A stretch of DNA of 64,000 nt from Bog-159 sp963709155 (GCA_963709155.1 CAVPVD010000007.1:1054001-1118000); one strand, 5' to 3'. Positions 45,078 to 52,992 are shown, numbered from the stretch's first letter. Notes: generated by a model from the sequence alone, not told the origin. Numbers and translations are program-made.

Positions 45078-45398
45078 TCAGGCTACACGCAGCTTGGCGT
45101 AGGGCCGCGATCGGGGTTTGGCCTTAACGGTGATCTCAACGTCGCGGCCCAACAAAAGAAGGAAGCGCACCAGACGTTCGATTGAGAACCCCGACAGCCT
45201 TCCCTGCCTCATCGCCGAGACCTTGGGCTGATCGATCCCAAGGATCGCGGCCGCCTGGCCCTGCGTGAGCCGTCTCCGCTGGATCTCTGCGATGATCTTT
45301 GCAGCCAATTCCGCCTTCGCCAACAGATCGTCAGCGTGCGGCAAATTCAGATCCGCAAAGACGTTCCCCGAACTTGGCGTAAATTCTCGCGTAGACAT
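45078..45398 (-). CDS. higA: HigA-like XRE antitoxin
   Basis: A protein of about 106 residues with one helix-turn-helix (LTQGQAAAILGIDQPKVSAM) and the family ending SIERLVRFLLLLGRDVEITV. ATG 45398 directly follows AGGAGAGGG and is chosen over GTG 45413, which overlaps the toxin stop. It would neutralise the RelE-like toxin encoded just upstream and repress the operon. Confidence 0.87.
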   Translation of the reverse strand: MSTREFTPSSGNVFADLNLPHADDLLAKAELAAKIIAEIQRRRLTQGQAAAILGIDQPKVSAMRQGRLSGFSIERLVRFLLLLGRDVEITVKAKPRSRPYAKLRVA

Positions 45399-45409
45399 CT
45401 TCCCTCTCC

Positions 45410-45682
45410 TCACTTCCCCGCCAGCTTGCGCGCAAGCTGAAGCCGCTGCCGGATCAGATCCAGTTCCCGTTGTGGGGTCGCGCTTCCGGATGTTGCCTTC
45501 TTTTGGAAGGCATGCAGAACGTAGACTGCTTCTCCAATTCTTGCAACATACACCGTGCGATACGTGCCGCTCGGATCGTCGGCACGCACTTGCCAGACCG
45601 TGTCCGTGAAACCGTGCAACATCTTCGCGCTCTCATGCGTCTGGCCGATGCTGTCGGAAACTGTAGCACGTACCGTTTTCAA
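45410..45682 (-). CDS. higB: HigB-like (RelE/Gp49) toxin, possibly N-terminally shortened
   Basis: A 90-residue protein whose C-terminal two thirds match phage Gp49-like HigB toxins: SAKMLHGFTDTVWQVRADD, YRTVYVARIGEAVYVLHAFQKK, TPQRELDLIRQRL. It would cleave ribosome-bound mRNA. Typical members start about 20-25 residues earlier; here the frame begins with TTG directly at the stop codon of the upstream outer-membrane-type gene. The N-terminal strand may be lost, or the gene uses an unusual start. Confidence 0.75.
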   Translation of the reverse strand: MKTVRATVSDSIGQTHESAKMLHGFTDTVWQVRADDPSGTYRTVYVARIGEAVYVLHAFQKKATSGSATPQRELDLIRQRLQLARKLAGK

Positions 45683-46525
45683 TCAGCGCCACCCAAGCGC
45701 GCTGCCGTTCATCTGCATCCAGCTTAGGGCGGGATTGGGTTGGCCGCCCTTTCCCCACGTCCAATACATGCCGACATAGGCGTAATTCTCGGTTTGCCCG
45801 GCGATGGAGTGCCCATACGCGAACAGGAACTGCTCCCCGTCGTGATGCTTGAAATGGTAATAGCCGCCCAGGTCGATCATGGTCGAGGCTTCCGTCTGCG
45901 CCGCCGCGTAGCCCTCCCGCGCGTGCGCGAAAACCTCGACTCCTAACTCCAGCCTCTCGCTGAGAGTTCGTTTCACCAGCCATCCCGTGTACGGAAAGTT
46001 GCGGTAGCCGGTTTGTGGAACGATCTGATAACCGGCCCCGCCGTCGAAGGTCCAGTGGCCCACATTCTTTTGTAGCCAGACCGGGACCTTGTACCAGACT
46101 TTGCCTACACCGAGACCTTTCGCGTAATTTCCGGTCGGGATTTCAAACATGGTGAAGGTGCCCAACTGCGGAACGTATTTCGATTCCTTGATAAAAGCGA
46201 TCTTGGCGCCCAGTTCCATGTCGGTCAGGCCGAACGCCGTGGGCCCGATTCCACCGGGAAGATATATGGGATTATTTGAGGGCGCGACCACCCCGAAAGG
46301 CAGAATGGCGTGCAGTTGAACGCGTGGAATGGCGCCCCAGTTGAACTCCAGGGCGGGGCCGGTCGAGTCGATCTCCGCCGTCGTGCCGTCCACGCCGCCA
46401 AAGATGTAGAACTCGTAATGGTGCAGGTCTACGGGCACCGGGTCGTCCGTCTGAAATGGCGGGCCCTGCGCCCATAGCCCAGGAGCCGCGGACAAAAGAA
46501 CGACGCACAAAGCTATCTTTCCCAT
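45683..46525 (-). CDS. exported protein, probable outer-membrane beta-barrel
   Basis: A protein of about 280 residues with a signal peptide (GKIALCVVLLSAAPGLWAQ). It is followed by alternating aromatic/hydrophobic strands typical of an outer-membrane barrel (HHYEFYIFGGVDG, VQLHAILPFGVVAP, TFTMFEIPTGNYAKG, RLELGVEVFAHAREG, YAYVGMYWTWGKGG). It resembles transporter-like barrels of the MetA/phenol-pathway type, without a firm match. ATG 46525 is preferred, as GAGG precedes it and it begins the signal peptide. The downstream toxin gene starts directly at its stop. Confidence 0.7.
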   Translation of the reverse strand: MGKIALCVVLLSAAPGLWAQGPPFQTDDPVPVDLHHYEFYIFGGVDGTTAEIDSTGPALEFNWGAIPRVQLHAILPFGVVAPSNNPIYLPGGIGPTAFGLTDMELGAKIAFIKESKYVPQLGTFTMFEIPTGNYAKGLGVGKVWYKVPVWLQKNVGHWTFDGGAGYQIVPQTGYRNFPYTGWLVKRTLSERLELGVEVFAHAREGYAAAQTEASTMIDLGGYYHFKHHDGEQFLFAYGHSIAGQTENYAYVGMYWTWGKGGQPNPALSWMQMNGSALGWR

Positions 46526-46568
46526 CGATCCTCGTATCGCACGCTGCATTCCATCCACCATGTTGCCG

Positions 46569-47348
46569 CTACGAAATACGGGTGGCGGAGAAGATCATCT
46601 CCGGGGAATCGTCCGTGAAGGGCGACCCGTCGAATGCGCCGTACAGTGCCGAAACCTCGAAGCCGGCGCGTGCCAGCAGGTGCTCCAACTCAAACCGGAA
46701 GAAATAGCGCAAGGGGAACGACTGGACTATGCGGCGGCCGTCCAGATAGTAAATCAACTCGATGTCATGGCACTGCTCGGCGCGGCGCTTTCGCACCACG
46801 CGGAATGTCCGGCGCAGACGGCGGCCATCTGGAAGACGCATTTCGGGGGTGTCTTCGATCTCCGCGGCACTGATTTCGGCCGCCAGCGCAGCCAGGTTGG
46901 GGTTAAAAACGTCAAACACGAGCCCGCCTCCGGGTTCCAGGTGCTCGCGGACGCATGCGAGGAAGCTCAGTTGCTCGGCGACCGTCGTAAGGTGCTGGAT
47001 GGGCCTGAACGGCGCGATCGCCAGCTTGAAGGTCCGCGAGAGATGGAATCGCGTCATATCGGCTTCCACCAGAGTCACCCGCTGGCGCGTGTCGTCGCCC
47101 AACGCCTCCGCCTTCGCGCGGCATCGCGCGAGCATATTCTTCGATTGGTCCAATCCCGTAACGAAACTCCCCGCCTGGGCCGCCGGTATCAGTATCCGCC
47201 CGGTGCCGCAGCCGAGTTCGAGCGCCTCGCCCGCTTGCCGGCAGAGATTCACGTAGAAGTCTACATCGCGGCGTGACTTGTACAACGGCACGCTGTCGTA
47301 CAACTCGGCGAGTTCCGGATAGGCATTGTAGCCGGAGTCTGATGCCAT
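46569..47348 (-). CDS. class I SAM-dependent methyltransferase
   Basis: A 259-residue Rossmann methyltransferase: motif I EALELGCGTGRILIPAA, acidic loop VTGLDQSKNML, motif II VEADMTRFHL, then ECLEPGG-like REHLEPGGGLVFDVFNP. The C-terminal beta unit (HDIELIYYLDGRRIVQSFPL) suggests a small-molecule substrate. It is transcribed toward the outer-membrane-type gene, 43 bases apart. Substrate unknown. Confidence 0.85.
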   Translation of the reverse strand: MASDSGYNAYPELAELYDSVPLYKSRRDVDFYVNLCRQAGEALELGCGTGRILIPAAQAGSFVTGLDQSKNMLARCRAKAEALGDDTRQRVTLVEADMTRFHLSRTFKLAIAPFRPIQHLTTVAEQLSFLACVREHLEPGGGLVFDVFNPNLAALAAEISAAEIEDTPEMRLPDGRRLRRTFRVVRKRRAEQCHDIELIYYLDGRRIVQSFPLRYFFRFELEHLLARAGFEVSALYGAFDGSPFTDDSPEMIFSATRIS

Positions 47349-47400
47349 ACTTCATTATCGAGGATCGAGCCCACGCGATCAGACCGGCCGCGGGACCGCT

Positions 47401-47460
47401 TACTCGTGGTGCAGCGCAGTCACCGGGTCTGCCTGGATAGACGGAATCGGGCGGGTCTTT
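47401..47460 (-). pseudogene. vestigial C-terminal tail of an ADOP/MacB-type permease
   Basis: On the minus strand the sequence reads RPIPSIQADPVTALHHE then TAA, matching the usual last residues of acidobacterial FtsX-like permeases (R..SIDP..ALR.E). Nothing of the preceding membrane domain remains. The short length makes this a tentative call. Confidence 0.45.
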
Positions 47461-47523
47461 TCTTTTCGAAAAGTTGTATGATCCGGAACTAACGAACCTT
47501 AAACTCTCTTAAAGGAGAACGAA

Positions 47524-47905
47524 ATGAAATGGCCCGGTTTTGGTTTGCGCCTCCGTGGCCCTGCTGGCTGCGTCCCGGTAGCCGCCGAACGGGACGAGGT
47601 GGCGGCGCGCGAGGTGCTCGCGCTGGAACGTAAAGCCCTGGATGGCTGGCAGGCCGGGAATCCGGACCCGGCACTGGCGGTCTCGGACCCGGAATCACCG
47701 ACTTCCATGTCTTCACGGATAAGCTAGCTACGAGATGGCCGACCCGAAAGTGCAGACAACCGGCGATGCCGCGATCCTGACCTATCTCCTGGTAAGCCAC
47801 GCCGGCGCCGCCACCACCCGCTGGAACGCGACCCAGGTGTACCAACGGAAGAGAGACGGTTGGCGCGTCATCCATTCGCATTGGTCTGTCACTGCGGAGC
47901 CGTAG
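47524..47905 (+). pseudogene. DUF4440/SnoaL-like protein, frameshifted and internally deleted
   Basis: AAAGGAGAACGAA precedes ATG 47524 and MKWP, but the hydrophobic signal peptide (LVCASVALLAASR) is in another frame. EVLALERKALDGWQAGNPDP returns to the first frame, then DFHVFTDK is in a third, and after a deletion EMADPKVQTTGDAAILTYLL to WRVIHSHWSVTAEP completes a normal DUF4440 C-terminus. At least two frameshifts and one deletion show that it is dead. The family has an NTF2-like fold. Confidence 0.75.
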
Positions 47906-47925
47906 CCCGCCCTGCCCGGCGCCGC

Positions 47926-48303
47926 CTACTTCTTCGGTTCCAGCTTCAGGTTCACCACGGGCTGCTTGCGCGAATCGAACGAGCTGAGGGTCCGCGACTT
48001 GCTCGCAGCTCCGTCGAAATCGGCCCTCAGATCGTAGTCCACATCCGTGCTCAACCCGTGAAAATAGTAAGTGCCGTTATCCCGCGTAATGAACGAGCGG
48101 ATCTGCAGGGTCTTGGTGTTCTTCAATTGCACCACCGCCCCGTTCACCGCCGTGCCTTGCGCGTCGCTTACCACCCCCTGGACCGTGCGGATGTTGGCGT
48201 TCTCATTCTTCTTTTCCGCCCGCGCCGCGGCGGCCGTGAGCAGCCATGCACAAACCACCGCCGCGAGCCAGCGCGTGGCGAAATGCGCCCGATTTCGCGG
48301 CAT
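47926..48303 (-). CDS. small exported carboxypeptidase-regulatory-like domain protein
   Basis: A protein of about 125 residues: signal peptide (WLAAVVCAWLLTAAAARA), then a single beta-sandwich of the carboxypeptidase-regulatory type with VQGVVSDAQGTAVNGAVVQL, RSFITRDNGTYYFHGLS and DYDLRADFDG. Such lone domains are common in Acidobacteria and may bind carbohydrate or act as periplasmic adaptors. ATG 48303 lies 4 bases after the stop of the LysW-like gene, so the two are co-transcribed. Confidence 0.75.
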   Translation of the reverse strand: MPRNRAHFATRWLAAVVCAWLLTAAAARAEKKNENANIRTVQGVVSDAQGTAVNGAVVQLKNTKTLQIRSFITRDNGTYYFHGLSTDVDYDLRADFDGAASKSRTLSSFDSRKQPVVNLKLEPKK

Positions 48304-48307
48304 CGCG

Positions 48308-48523
48308 TTATTTCCAATCTTCTTCAGATTCTTCCTCTTCCGCATCCTCGACGAAGTCTTCGTCTTCGTCCTCCTCCAACTCCTCGGCGGATTCCAGTTC
48401 GAGAGGGTCGGTCCCGATTACCTTCAGGTCCGCTCCACACTCGTCGCAACTGATGGAGTCGCCTTCGTCTACGTCTTCTTCATCGACATCAATGGCCCCG
48501 TCGCATACCGGGCATGTAACCAT
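48308..48523 (-). CDS. LysW-like zinc-ribbon protein with acidic tail
   Basis: A 71-residue protein: zinc ribbon MVTCPVCDGAIDVDEEDV and SISCDECGADLKVIGTDPLE with four Cys, then a Glu/Asp-rich tail ending EESEEDWK. The fold and the DPLELE segment match LysW, the amino-group carrier of lysine/arginine synthesis, whose C-terminal EDWGE glutamate carries the substrate. Here the tail is longer and the chain ends in Lys, so the carrier residue is absent. No lysX, lysZ or other partner is nearby. It may be a LysW paralogue with another role. Confidence 0.7.
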   Translation of the reverse strand: MVTCPVCDGAIDVDEEDVDEGDSISCDECGADLKVIGTDPLELESAEELEEDEDEDFVEDAEEEESEEDWK

Positions 48524-48547
48524 AGCTAGAAATCCTCCCGAACACCC

Positions 48548-48593
48548 TACAATACATTTAGCGAAAGTCAGCCACGCTTGCAACTGTATTGTA
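48548..48593 (-). promoter_or_regulatory. inverted repeat in the promoter region of the LysW-like gene
   Basis: TACAATACA (48548-48556) and TGTATTGTA (48585-48593) are perfect 9-base inverted complements, 25-75 bases upstream of the LysW-like start. On the minus strand a TTGCAA...TAAATG pair with a 17-base gap lies between and across the arms. It could be an operator for a dimeric regulator overlapping the promoter. Confidence 0.35.
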
Positions 48594-48607
48594 CAGCGTT
48601 TAGCCGG

Positions 48608-49117
48608 TCAGCGAGCCGCCTGCTTCGCCAACCGGCGGCGCGTGGTGGCGGGCACGATTCCCTTCATCCGCATGTACAGAAAAAGCTGCGCCCTGTGCGT
48701 GAGTTCGTGCTCCTTAACAAACTGTAGCATTTCCAGCCGCGTGACCCGCGCGCCATCCACCCGGGTGATTATACCCGCATAGAATTCGGCCGGCCGGGCC
48801 GCCAGTTCCGCCACCCGCCCTTCCACGGACGCGCGCAATTCCCGCGCCAGGTCGGCCGCCCCGGCGCCCTCGGGCAGCACCGCGAAACGGGCCATCTTCT
48901 CCCGGAACTGGGGGCCTCCCAGTTGTTCGTCGCCTTCGAGCAGCAGCCCCGTCAGGCCATGCCCGGCGATCAGAATATGACGCGCAATTTCCCCAAACGT
49001 CATCAAGTCCGCCGAGGGTTTGAAGTCGAATTCGCCGGCCGGAAAATCTTCCACGGCCGCGGCCGTATCGGCCCGTATCGCCTTCCAGGAATCCAGAACT
49101 TGTTCCAGTCTCACCAT
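48608..49117 (-). CDS. DinB-family protein
   Basis: A 169-residue four-helix-bundle protein of the DinB/YfiT type. The three putative metal-binding His residues are visible in ARHILIAGH and KEHELTHRAQL, with the family opening LDSWKAIRADTAAAVEDFP. Members are putative thiol-dependent transferases or damage-inducible proteins. Single gene between the LysW-like promoter region and the divergent PPK2 pair. Confidence 0.83.
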   Translation of the reverse strand: MVRLEQVLDSWKAIRADTAAAVEDFPAGEFDFKPSADLMTFGEIARHILIAGHGLTGLLLEGDEQLGGPQFREKMARFAVLPEGAGAADLARELRASVEGRVAELAARPAEFYAGIITRVDGARVTRLEMLQFVKEHELTHRAQLFLYMRMKGIVPATTRRRLAKQAAR

Positions 49118-49226
49118 ACGCTTCCATTGTACTCACGCGTGGCGATTCCGCGAACGGCACGGCCGCCGCTTGTACAGTTCTGCACAGCTCCGCGCGCGGC
49201 GGCGCGCGCCACGCTAGAATCGACGC

Positions 49227-49955
49227 ATGCTCGAAAAAGTGGATCTGACCCGCGCCATTCCCAAGGAACAATACAAAACGCGCATGCCGGTTCTGCAGGC
49301 CAGCCTCTACGATCTGCAGCTTCGCACCTCGGAAGCGGGCGTGCCCAGCGTGATCGTCTTCGAAGGCTGGGAAGCCGCCGGCAAAGGTACCTGCATCAAC
49401 GTGCTCACCAGCCGCCTGGAGCCGCGCGCCTTCCGGCTGCACGTAATCCAGGAGCCGCGCACGCACGAGCTCCACATGCCCTGGCTTTATCGCTTCTGGC
49501 ACCACATCCCAAATTACGGCCAGATGTCCATCTTCGACCGCAGTTGGTATCGCCGCGTGCTGGACGAGCGCGTGGAGAAGATCACGCCCAAAAGCGAGTG
49601 GCAGAAGGCTTATCGCGATATTTCCGACTTCGAACGCACCCTGGCCGACGATGGATACACCATCGTGAAGCTGTTCTTCCACATCAGCAAAAAGGAGCAG
49701 AAGCAGCGTTTCGAGAAGCTGGAGAGCCACCCGCTGACCCGCTGGCAGGTGCAGCAGGCCGACTGGGACCGCCATCGCGCATACGGCAAATACCTGGTAG
49801 CCGTGGAAGAGATGCTGGAGCGCACCGAATCCGAATGGGGACCCTGGACCATCGTAGAGGCCACCGACCGCTACTGGACGCGTATCGCGGTGTTCGAGAC
49901 CATCATCCGGGCATTGGCGGCGGCCGCCGAAAAGCGCGCCCCGCGGAAGGCATAG
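49227..49955 (+). CDS. PPK2-family polyphosphate kinase/phosphotransferase (first of tandem pair)
   Basis: A 242-residue PPK2 domain: Walker A VFEGWEAAGKGTCINVL, lid RLEPRAFRLH, Walker B MSIFDRSWYRRVLDERVE and SDFERTLADDGYTIVKLFFH. These enzymes move phosphate between polyphosphate and nucleotides. It is followed after 3 bases by a second PPK2 gene. Class II PPK2 enzymes (polyphosphate:AMP phosphotransferases) are normally one protein with two such domains; here the halves are separate genes. Confidence 0.88.
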   Translation: MLEKVDLTRAIPKEQYKTRMPVLQASLYDLQLRTSEAGVPSVIVFEGWEAAGKGTCINVLTSRLEPRAFRLHVIQEPRTHELHMPWLYRFWHHIPNYGQMSIFDRSWYRRVLDERVEKITPKSEWQKAYRDISDFERTLADDGYTIVKLFFHISKKEQKQRFEKLESHPLTRWQVQQADWDRHRAYGKYLVAVEEMLERTESEWGPWTIVEATDRYWTRIAVFETIIRALAAAAEKRAPRKA

Positions 49956-49958
49956 ACC

Positions 49959-50723
49959 ATGCTGGAAACTCTGGATCTGGGCAAACATCTTACGAAGGCC
50001 GAGTACGAGCGCGACCTGCTGCGCTACCAGGTGCAGTTGCGCGAGCTGGCCTGGCAGCTCTACCGCCGCAAGCGTTCCCTGGTAGCGGTATTCGAAGGAC
50101 GCGACGCGGCGGGCAAGGGCGGCACCATCCGCCGCCTCACCGAGAAGCTGGACCCGCGCGGGTATGAAGTCTTTCCCATCGCCGCGCCCGAAGGCGAGGA
50201 CAAGAGCCATCATTACCTGTGGCGTTTCTGGCGGCGGCTGCTGCCACCCGACGAAAAACAGATCCTGGTCTTCGACCGGAGCTGGTACGGCCGCGTGCTG
50301 GTGGAGCGCGTGGAGGGATTCTGCACCGAAGATGCCTGGAAGCGCGCCTACCGCGAGATCAACGATTTCGAGCGGCAGTTGGTGGACGCCGGCGCCGTGG
50401 TGGTGAAGTTCTGGCTGCAAATCAGTCCCGAGGAGCAGTTAAAACGCTTCGAGAAACGGCAGGATACGCCGTACAAGCGCTGGAAGCTGACGCCGGAGGA
50501 TTGGCGCAACCGCGAGAAATGGGGACGCTACGATGGAGCCGTGGAAGATATGCTGCTGCGCACCAGCACGCTGACCGCGCCCTGGACCGTGGTGGAATCG
50601 AACTTCAAATGGTTCGGGAGGGTCAAGTGCCTGAAGACCATCGTGGAGGCCGTAAGCCAGACGCTGGACTATAAGCCGGCCGATCCGGTGGTCATTGGGA
50701 AAAAGGCGCGCAAAAAAACCTAA
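49959..50723 (+). CDS. PPK2-family polyphosphate kinase/phosphotransferase (second of tandem pair)
   Basis: A 254-residue PPK2 domain: AVFEGRDAAGKGGTIRRLTE (canonical Walker A with RDAAGKGG), ILVFDRSWYGRVLVERVEGF, INDFERQLVDAGAVVVKFWL and TPYKRWKLTPEDW. Its motifs are closer to the catalytic consensus than those of its upstream neighbour, which has GWEAAGKGT and SWYRR. The pair probably forms a heteromer equivalent to the fused polyphosphate:AMP phosphotransferase. A family A palindrome follows the stop. Confidence 0.9.
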   Translation: MLETLDLGKHLTKAEYERDLLRYQVQLRELAWQLYRRKRSLVAVFEGRDAAGKGGTIRRLTEKLDPRGYEVFPIAAPEGEDKSHHYLWRFWRRLLPPDEKQILVFDRSWYGRVLVERVEGFCTEDAWKRAYREINDFERQLVDAGAVVVKFWLQISPEEQLKRFEKRQDTPYKRWKLTPEDWRNREKWGRYDGAVEDMLLRTSTLTAPWTVVESNFKWFGRVKCLKTIVEAVSQTLDYKPADPVVIGKKARKKT

Positions 50724-50726
50724 GCC

Positions 50727-50775
50727 CGCCGTGGCGCACGCTTCAGCGTGCCGGCGGGACTTTCAAGTCCCGCGC
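50727..50775. repeat. bipartite palindromic repeat, family A
   Basis: GTGGCGCACGCTTCAGCGTG then CGGCGGGACTTTCAAGTCCCGC. It separates the converging PPK2 and enolase-superfamily genes and overlaps neither, a position suited to bidirectional termination. Confidence 0.75.
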
Positions 50776-50776
50776 C

Positions 50777-52015
50777 CTACCAATTAGTAATCGACCCGTC
50801 CGGACGGAAGTAAGTCTGCGCGCGGTTGGTGATCCGTTCGGTAACTTCCGCAATCTGCCGCAGCCGCTTGAAATCCACCTCCACACCCAGCCCGGGCCTG
50901 TCGTTCGGGTACAGCTTGCCATTCTTGAAATCCAGACACACGGGTAAGTGCGGCAAAGTGCGGCCCTGGAAGTTATACTCCATTAATACGGGGCCCGGGT
51001 AAGTGCCCAGCGAATTCACCAGCGCCGCCGTAGCGATGGGTCCAGTGAAGTGCGGGACGATCCCCACGAAGTGCGTCTCGCAAATCGCCGCAATTTTCAT
51101 CATTTCCGTGATGCCGCCGACATTGGGTAGCGTGGCGCGCACGTAGTCGATGTCGTGGTTCTCCACCAGCCGGTTGAAGTCCCAGCGATTGCCCCACTCC
51201 TCACCCGCCGCGATGGGAACTTTGGTCATCCGCCGCAGGATCGGGAGATCCTCCTGGAAAGCTTCGGTGCGCACCGGGTCCTCGACGAAAAAGGGCGCCA
51301 GCGGCTCGATGAGGTTCGCTCCGCGCACGGCGTCGGAAAGATCGAAGCGCTGGTGGAAGTCGACGCACCAGTCGCCGTTCTTGCCCACGCCTTCGCGCGC
51401 TTCGGCGCAATCCTCGTAGAGCTGCGTGACGCGTTCCCGGATATTGAATGTGGTGTTGGCGGGCGCGTCGGCTGCGCCCATGCGAAAGGCCCGGTAGCCG
51501 GCGGCGATGGTCAGTTGCGCGCGCTCCTTGATGCGCATGCCGGCCTCGATGCCGGGGATGATGCCCGCCGTGTTGTAGCACTCGCAATAGTTGCGCACCA
51601 TGCCGCCCAGCAGCGCGTGTACCGGCAGGCCCAGCGCTTTGCCCCGGATATCCCACAGGGCCAGGTCGAGCGCGCCCAGGGCGTGTTCTTTCTCGCGTCC
51701 CGGCGGATAGAAGAAGGCGCGAGACATATCCTGCCAGAGGCGCTCGATGTACTGCGGGTCTTCGCCGATCAGGCGGCCCGCGCATTGTTCGAGCATCTCC
51801 TTGGAACCGCCTTCGCCGATACCCGTGATGCCGGCATCGGTTTCGACGGCCACCACCAGGTCGCTTTGATTAAAAAGCGGATTCGGATTGGGCGGCTCGT
51901 AGACCCGCACGCGGATGATTTTGTTTTTGGGTACTGCGGCAAACCCGGGCGGCGGATGGACGGCGGCGACGGCCGATGCCGCCGCGAGCGAACGAAAAAA
52001 GGTTCGGCGGTGCAC
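50777..52015 (-). CDS. exported mandelate racemase/muconate lactonizing enzyme-family protein (second)
   Basis: Enolase-superfamily enzyme of about 412 residues with a Tat-like leader (HRRTFFRSLAAASAVAAVH). GTG 52015 is chosen because it begins this leader. Capping domain VRVYEPPNPNPLFNQSD; barrel residues in DWCVDFHQRFD, FFVEDPVRTE and PIAAGEEWGNR (acidic metal ligands), then ATLPNVGGITEMMK and VPHFTGPIATAAL. Probably an acid-sugar dehydratase acting outside the cytoplasm. It shares export with the enzyme at 14525 but is not a close copy. Confidence 0.82.
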   Translation of the reverse strand: MHRRTFFRSLAAASAVAAVHPPPGFAAVPKNKIIRVRVYEPPNPNPLFNQSDLVVAVETDAGITGIGEGGSKEMLEQCAGRLIGEDPQYIERLWQDMSRAFFYPPGREKEHALGALDLALWDIRGKALGLPVHALLGGMVRNYCECYNTAGIIPGIEAGMRIKERAQLTIAAGYRAFRMGAADAPANTTFNIRERVTQLYEDCAEAREGVGKNGDWCVDFHQRFDLSDAVRGANLIEPLAPFFVEDPVRTEAFQEDLPILRRMTKVPIAAGEEWGNRWDFNRLVENHDIDYVRATLPNVGGITEMMKIAAICETHFVGIVPHFTGPIATAALVNSLGTYPGPVLMEYNFQGRTLPHLPVCLDFKNGKLYPNDRPGLGVEVDFKRLRQIAEVTERITNRAQTYFRPDGSITNW

Positions 52016-52061
52016 GAGGGTTACTCTATCATGCGGCTTCGCGGCCCGATGCGCGCGACAG

Positions 52062-52964
52062 CTATTGCCCGCCTTGCCGTTCCAGGTTTGCGCGGTCCCA
52101 GTTGCCCAGGCTGGCCGCCGCGTCGTAAGTGGTCTGCAAAAAGTCCAGCAAGGCCGTGCGCGGCGAGTCCGCCTGGCGGAGATCGTCATACATCAGGATG
52201 TACTCACGCATGCCCTGGTGATAGAAAGCCGGCGGAGGCACGGAATACGAGCCGTACCCGGGCGGCTCAGGAGCCGCGTACGAGTAAAACGCCGCACCCG
52301 CGATCTCGCCGCCGCCGGGCCAGAAACCGGCGCTCGAGCACTCGTGCGAATAGGCCTCCCTCGTGATCGGGTCCGCGCCTTCCCGCTCCGGCGCGCGGCG
52401 TCCGGAGAACCGCGTGACGGCCAGGTCGAAACTGCCCCAGAAAAAGTGGACGGGACTCGCCTTGCCCACAAACCGGCCGCGGAATTCTTTGAAGATGGCG
52501 TCGGTTTGTAGCAGAATCCGGTGGAACCGTTTCACAGGGTCGGGGTCGTAGGAGGCGTGCTCCCGGTCGTCCGGAAAAGGAATCGGGTTCGCGATCTCCA
52601 CCGGCACCGGCCAGATCTTCACCTCGATGCCCATCGCGTGCAGCGCGGCCATCACTTCGCCATAGAACTCCGCGACGGAGCGCGCATACAGGCGCACAAA
52701 AGTAGCCGCCCCGCCGGTTTTCCGGATGGCCAACTGGTCCGCGGCGAAGTCGAATTCCATTTCGAAGGCTTCGCCCTGGTAAGGGATGGCGGACGTGGTA
52801 AGCCCGCACGGGCTCACGTACAGCGGCACTTGCCACCAGTGATTCACGGCCGGGCTTAGGGCCAGCCGCACTTTGCCCGCGATCTGCGTCCACATGTGCA
52901 GCGTGGCGCGGGTATCTTCCCACGCAGCCAGCGGCAGCGGCGGCCAGGCGTTCGGATCGTCCAT
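52062..52964 (-). CDS. DUF5996-family protein
   Basis: A 300-residue soluble protein: WPPLPLAAWEDTRATLHMWT, RLALSPAVNHWWQVPLYVS, EFDFAADQLAIRKTGG, HFFWGSFDLAVTRFSGRRAP and GFWPGGGEIAGAAFYSYAAP are hallmarks of this conserved family, whose function is unknown. It lies 28 bases after the acyl-CoA dehydrogenase gene and may be the last gene of the fad transcript. Confidence 0.8.
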   Translation of the reverse strand: MDDPNAWPPLPLAAWEDTRATLHMWTQIAGKVRLALSPAVNHWWQVPLYVSPCGLTTSAIPYQGEAFEMEFDFAADQLAIRKTGGAATFVRLYARSVAEFYGEVMAALHAMGIEVKIWPVPVEIANPIPFPDDREHASYDPDPVKRFHRILLQTDAIFKEFRGRFVGKASPVHFFWGSFDLAVTRFSGRRAPEREGADPITREAYSHECSSAGFWPGGGEIAGAAFYSYAAPEPPGYGSYSVPPPAFYHQGMREYILMYDDLRQADSPRTALLDFLQTTYDAAASLGNWDRANLERQGGQ

Positions 52965-52992
52965 TACCCGATTTTAGCGCGACGGCTGAAGA

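Larger units (their letters stand above)
47349..47925. other. decayed region with permease tail and DUF4440 remnant, no intact gene
   Basis: This stretch of 577 bases has no convincing intact gene. It holds a short minus-strand permease tail (about 47401-47460) and a plus-strand DUF4440 pseudogene (47524-47905). Between them are only about 60 bases carrying the promoter and ribosome-binding site of the former DUF4440 gene. Confidence 0.6.

Noticed and set aside
47524..47727. A 67-codon intact small protein with a good ribosome site
   Set aside because: It is the first fragment of a frameshifted DUF4440 gene. The signal peptide and downstream domain are in other frames.
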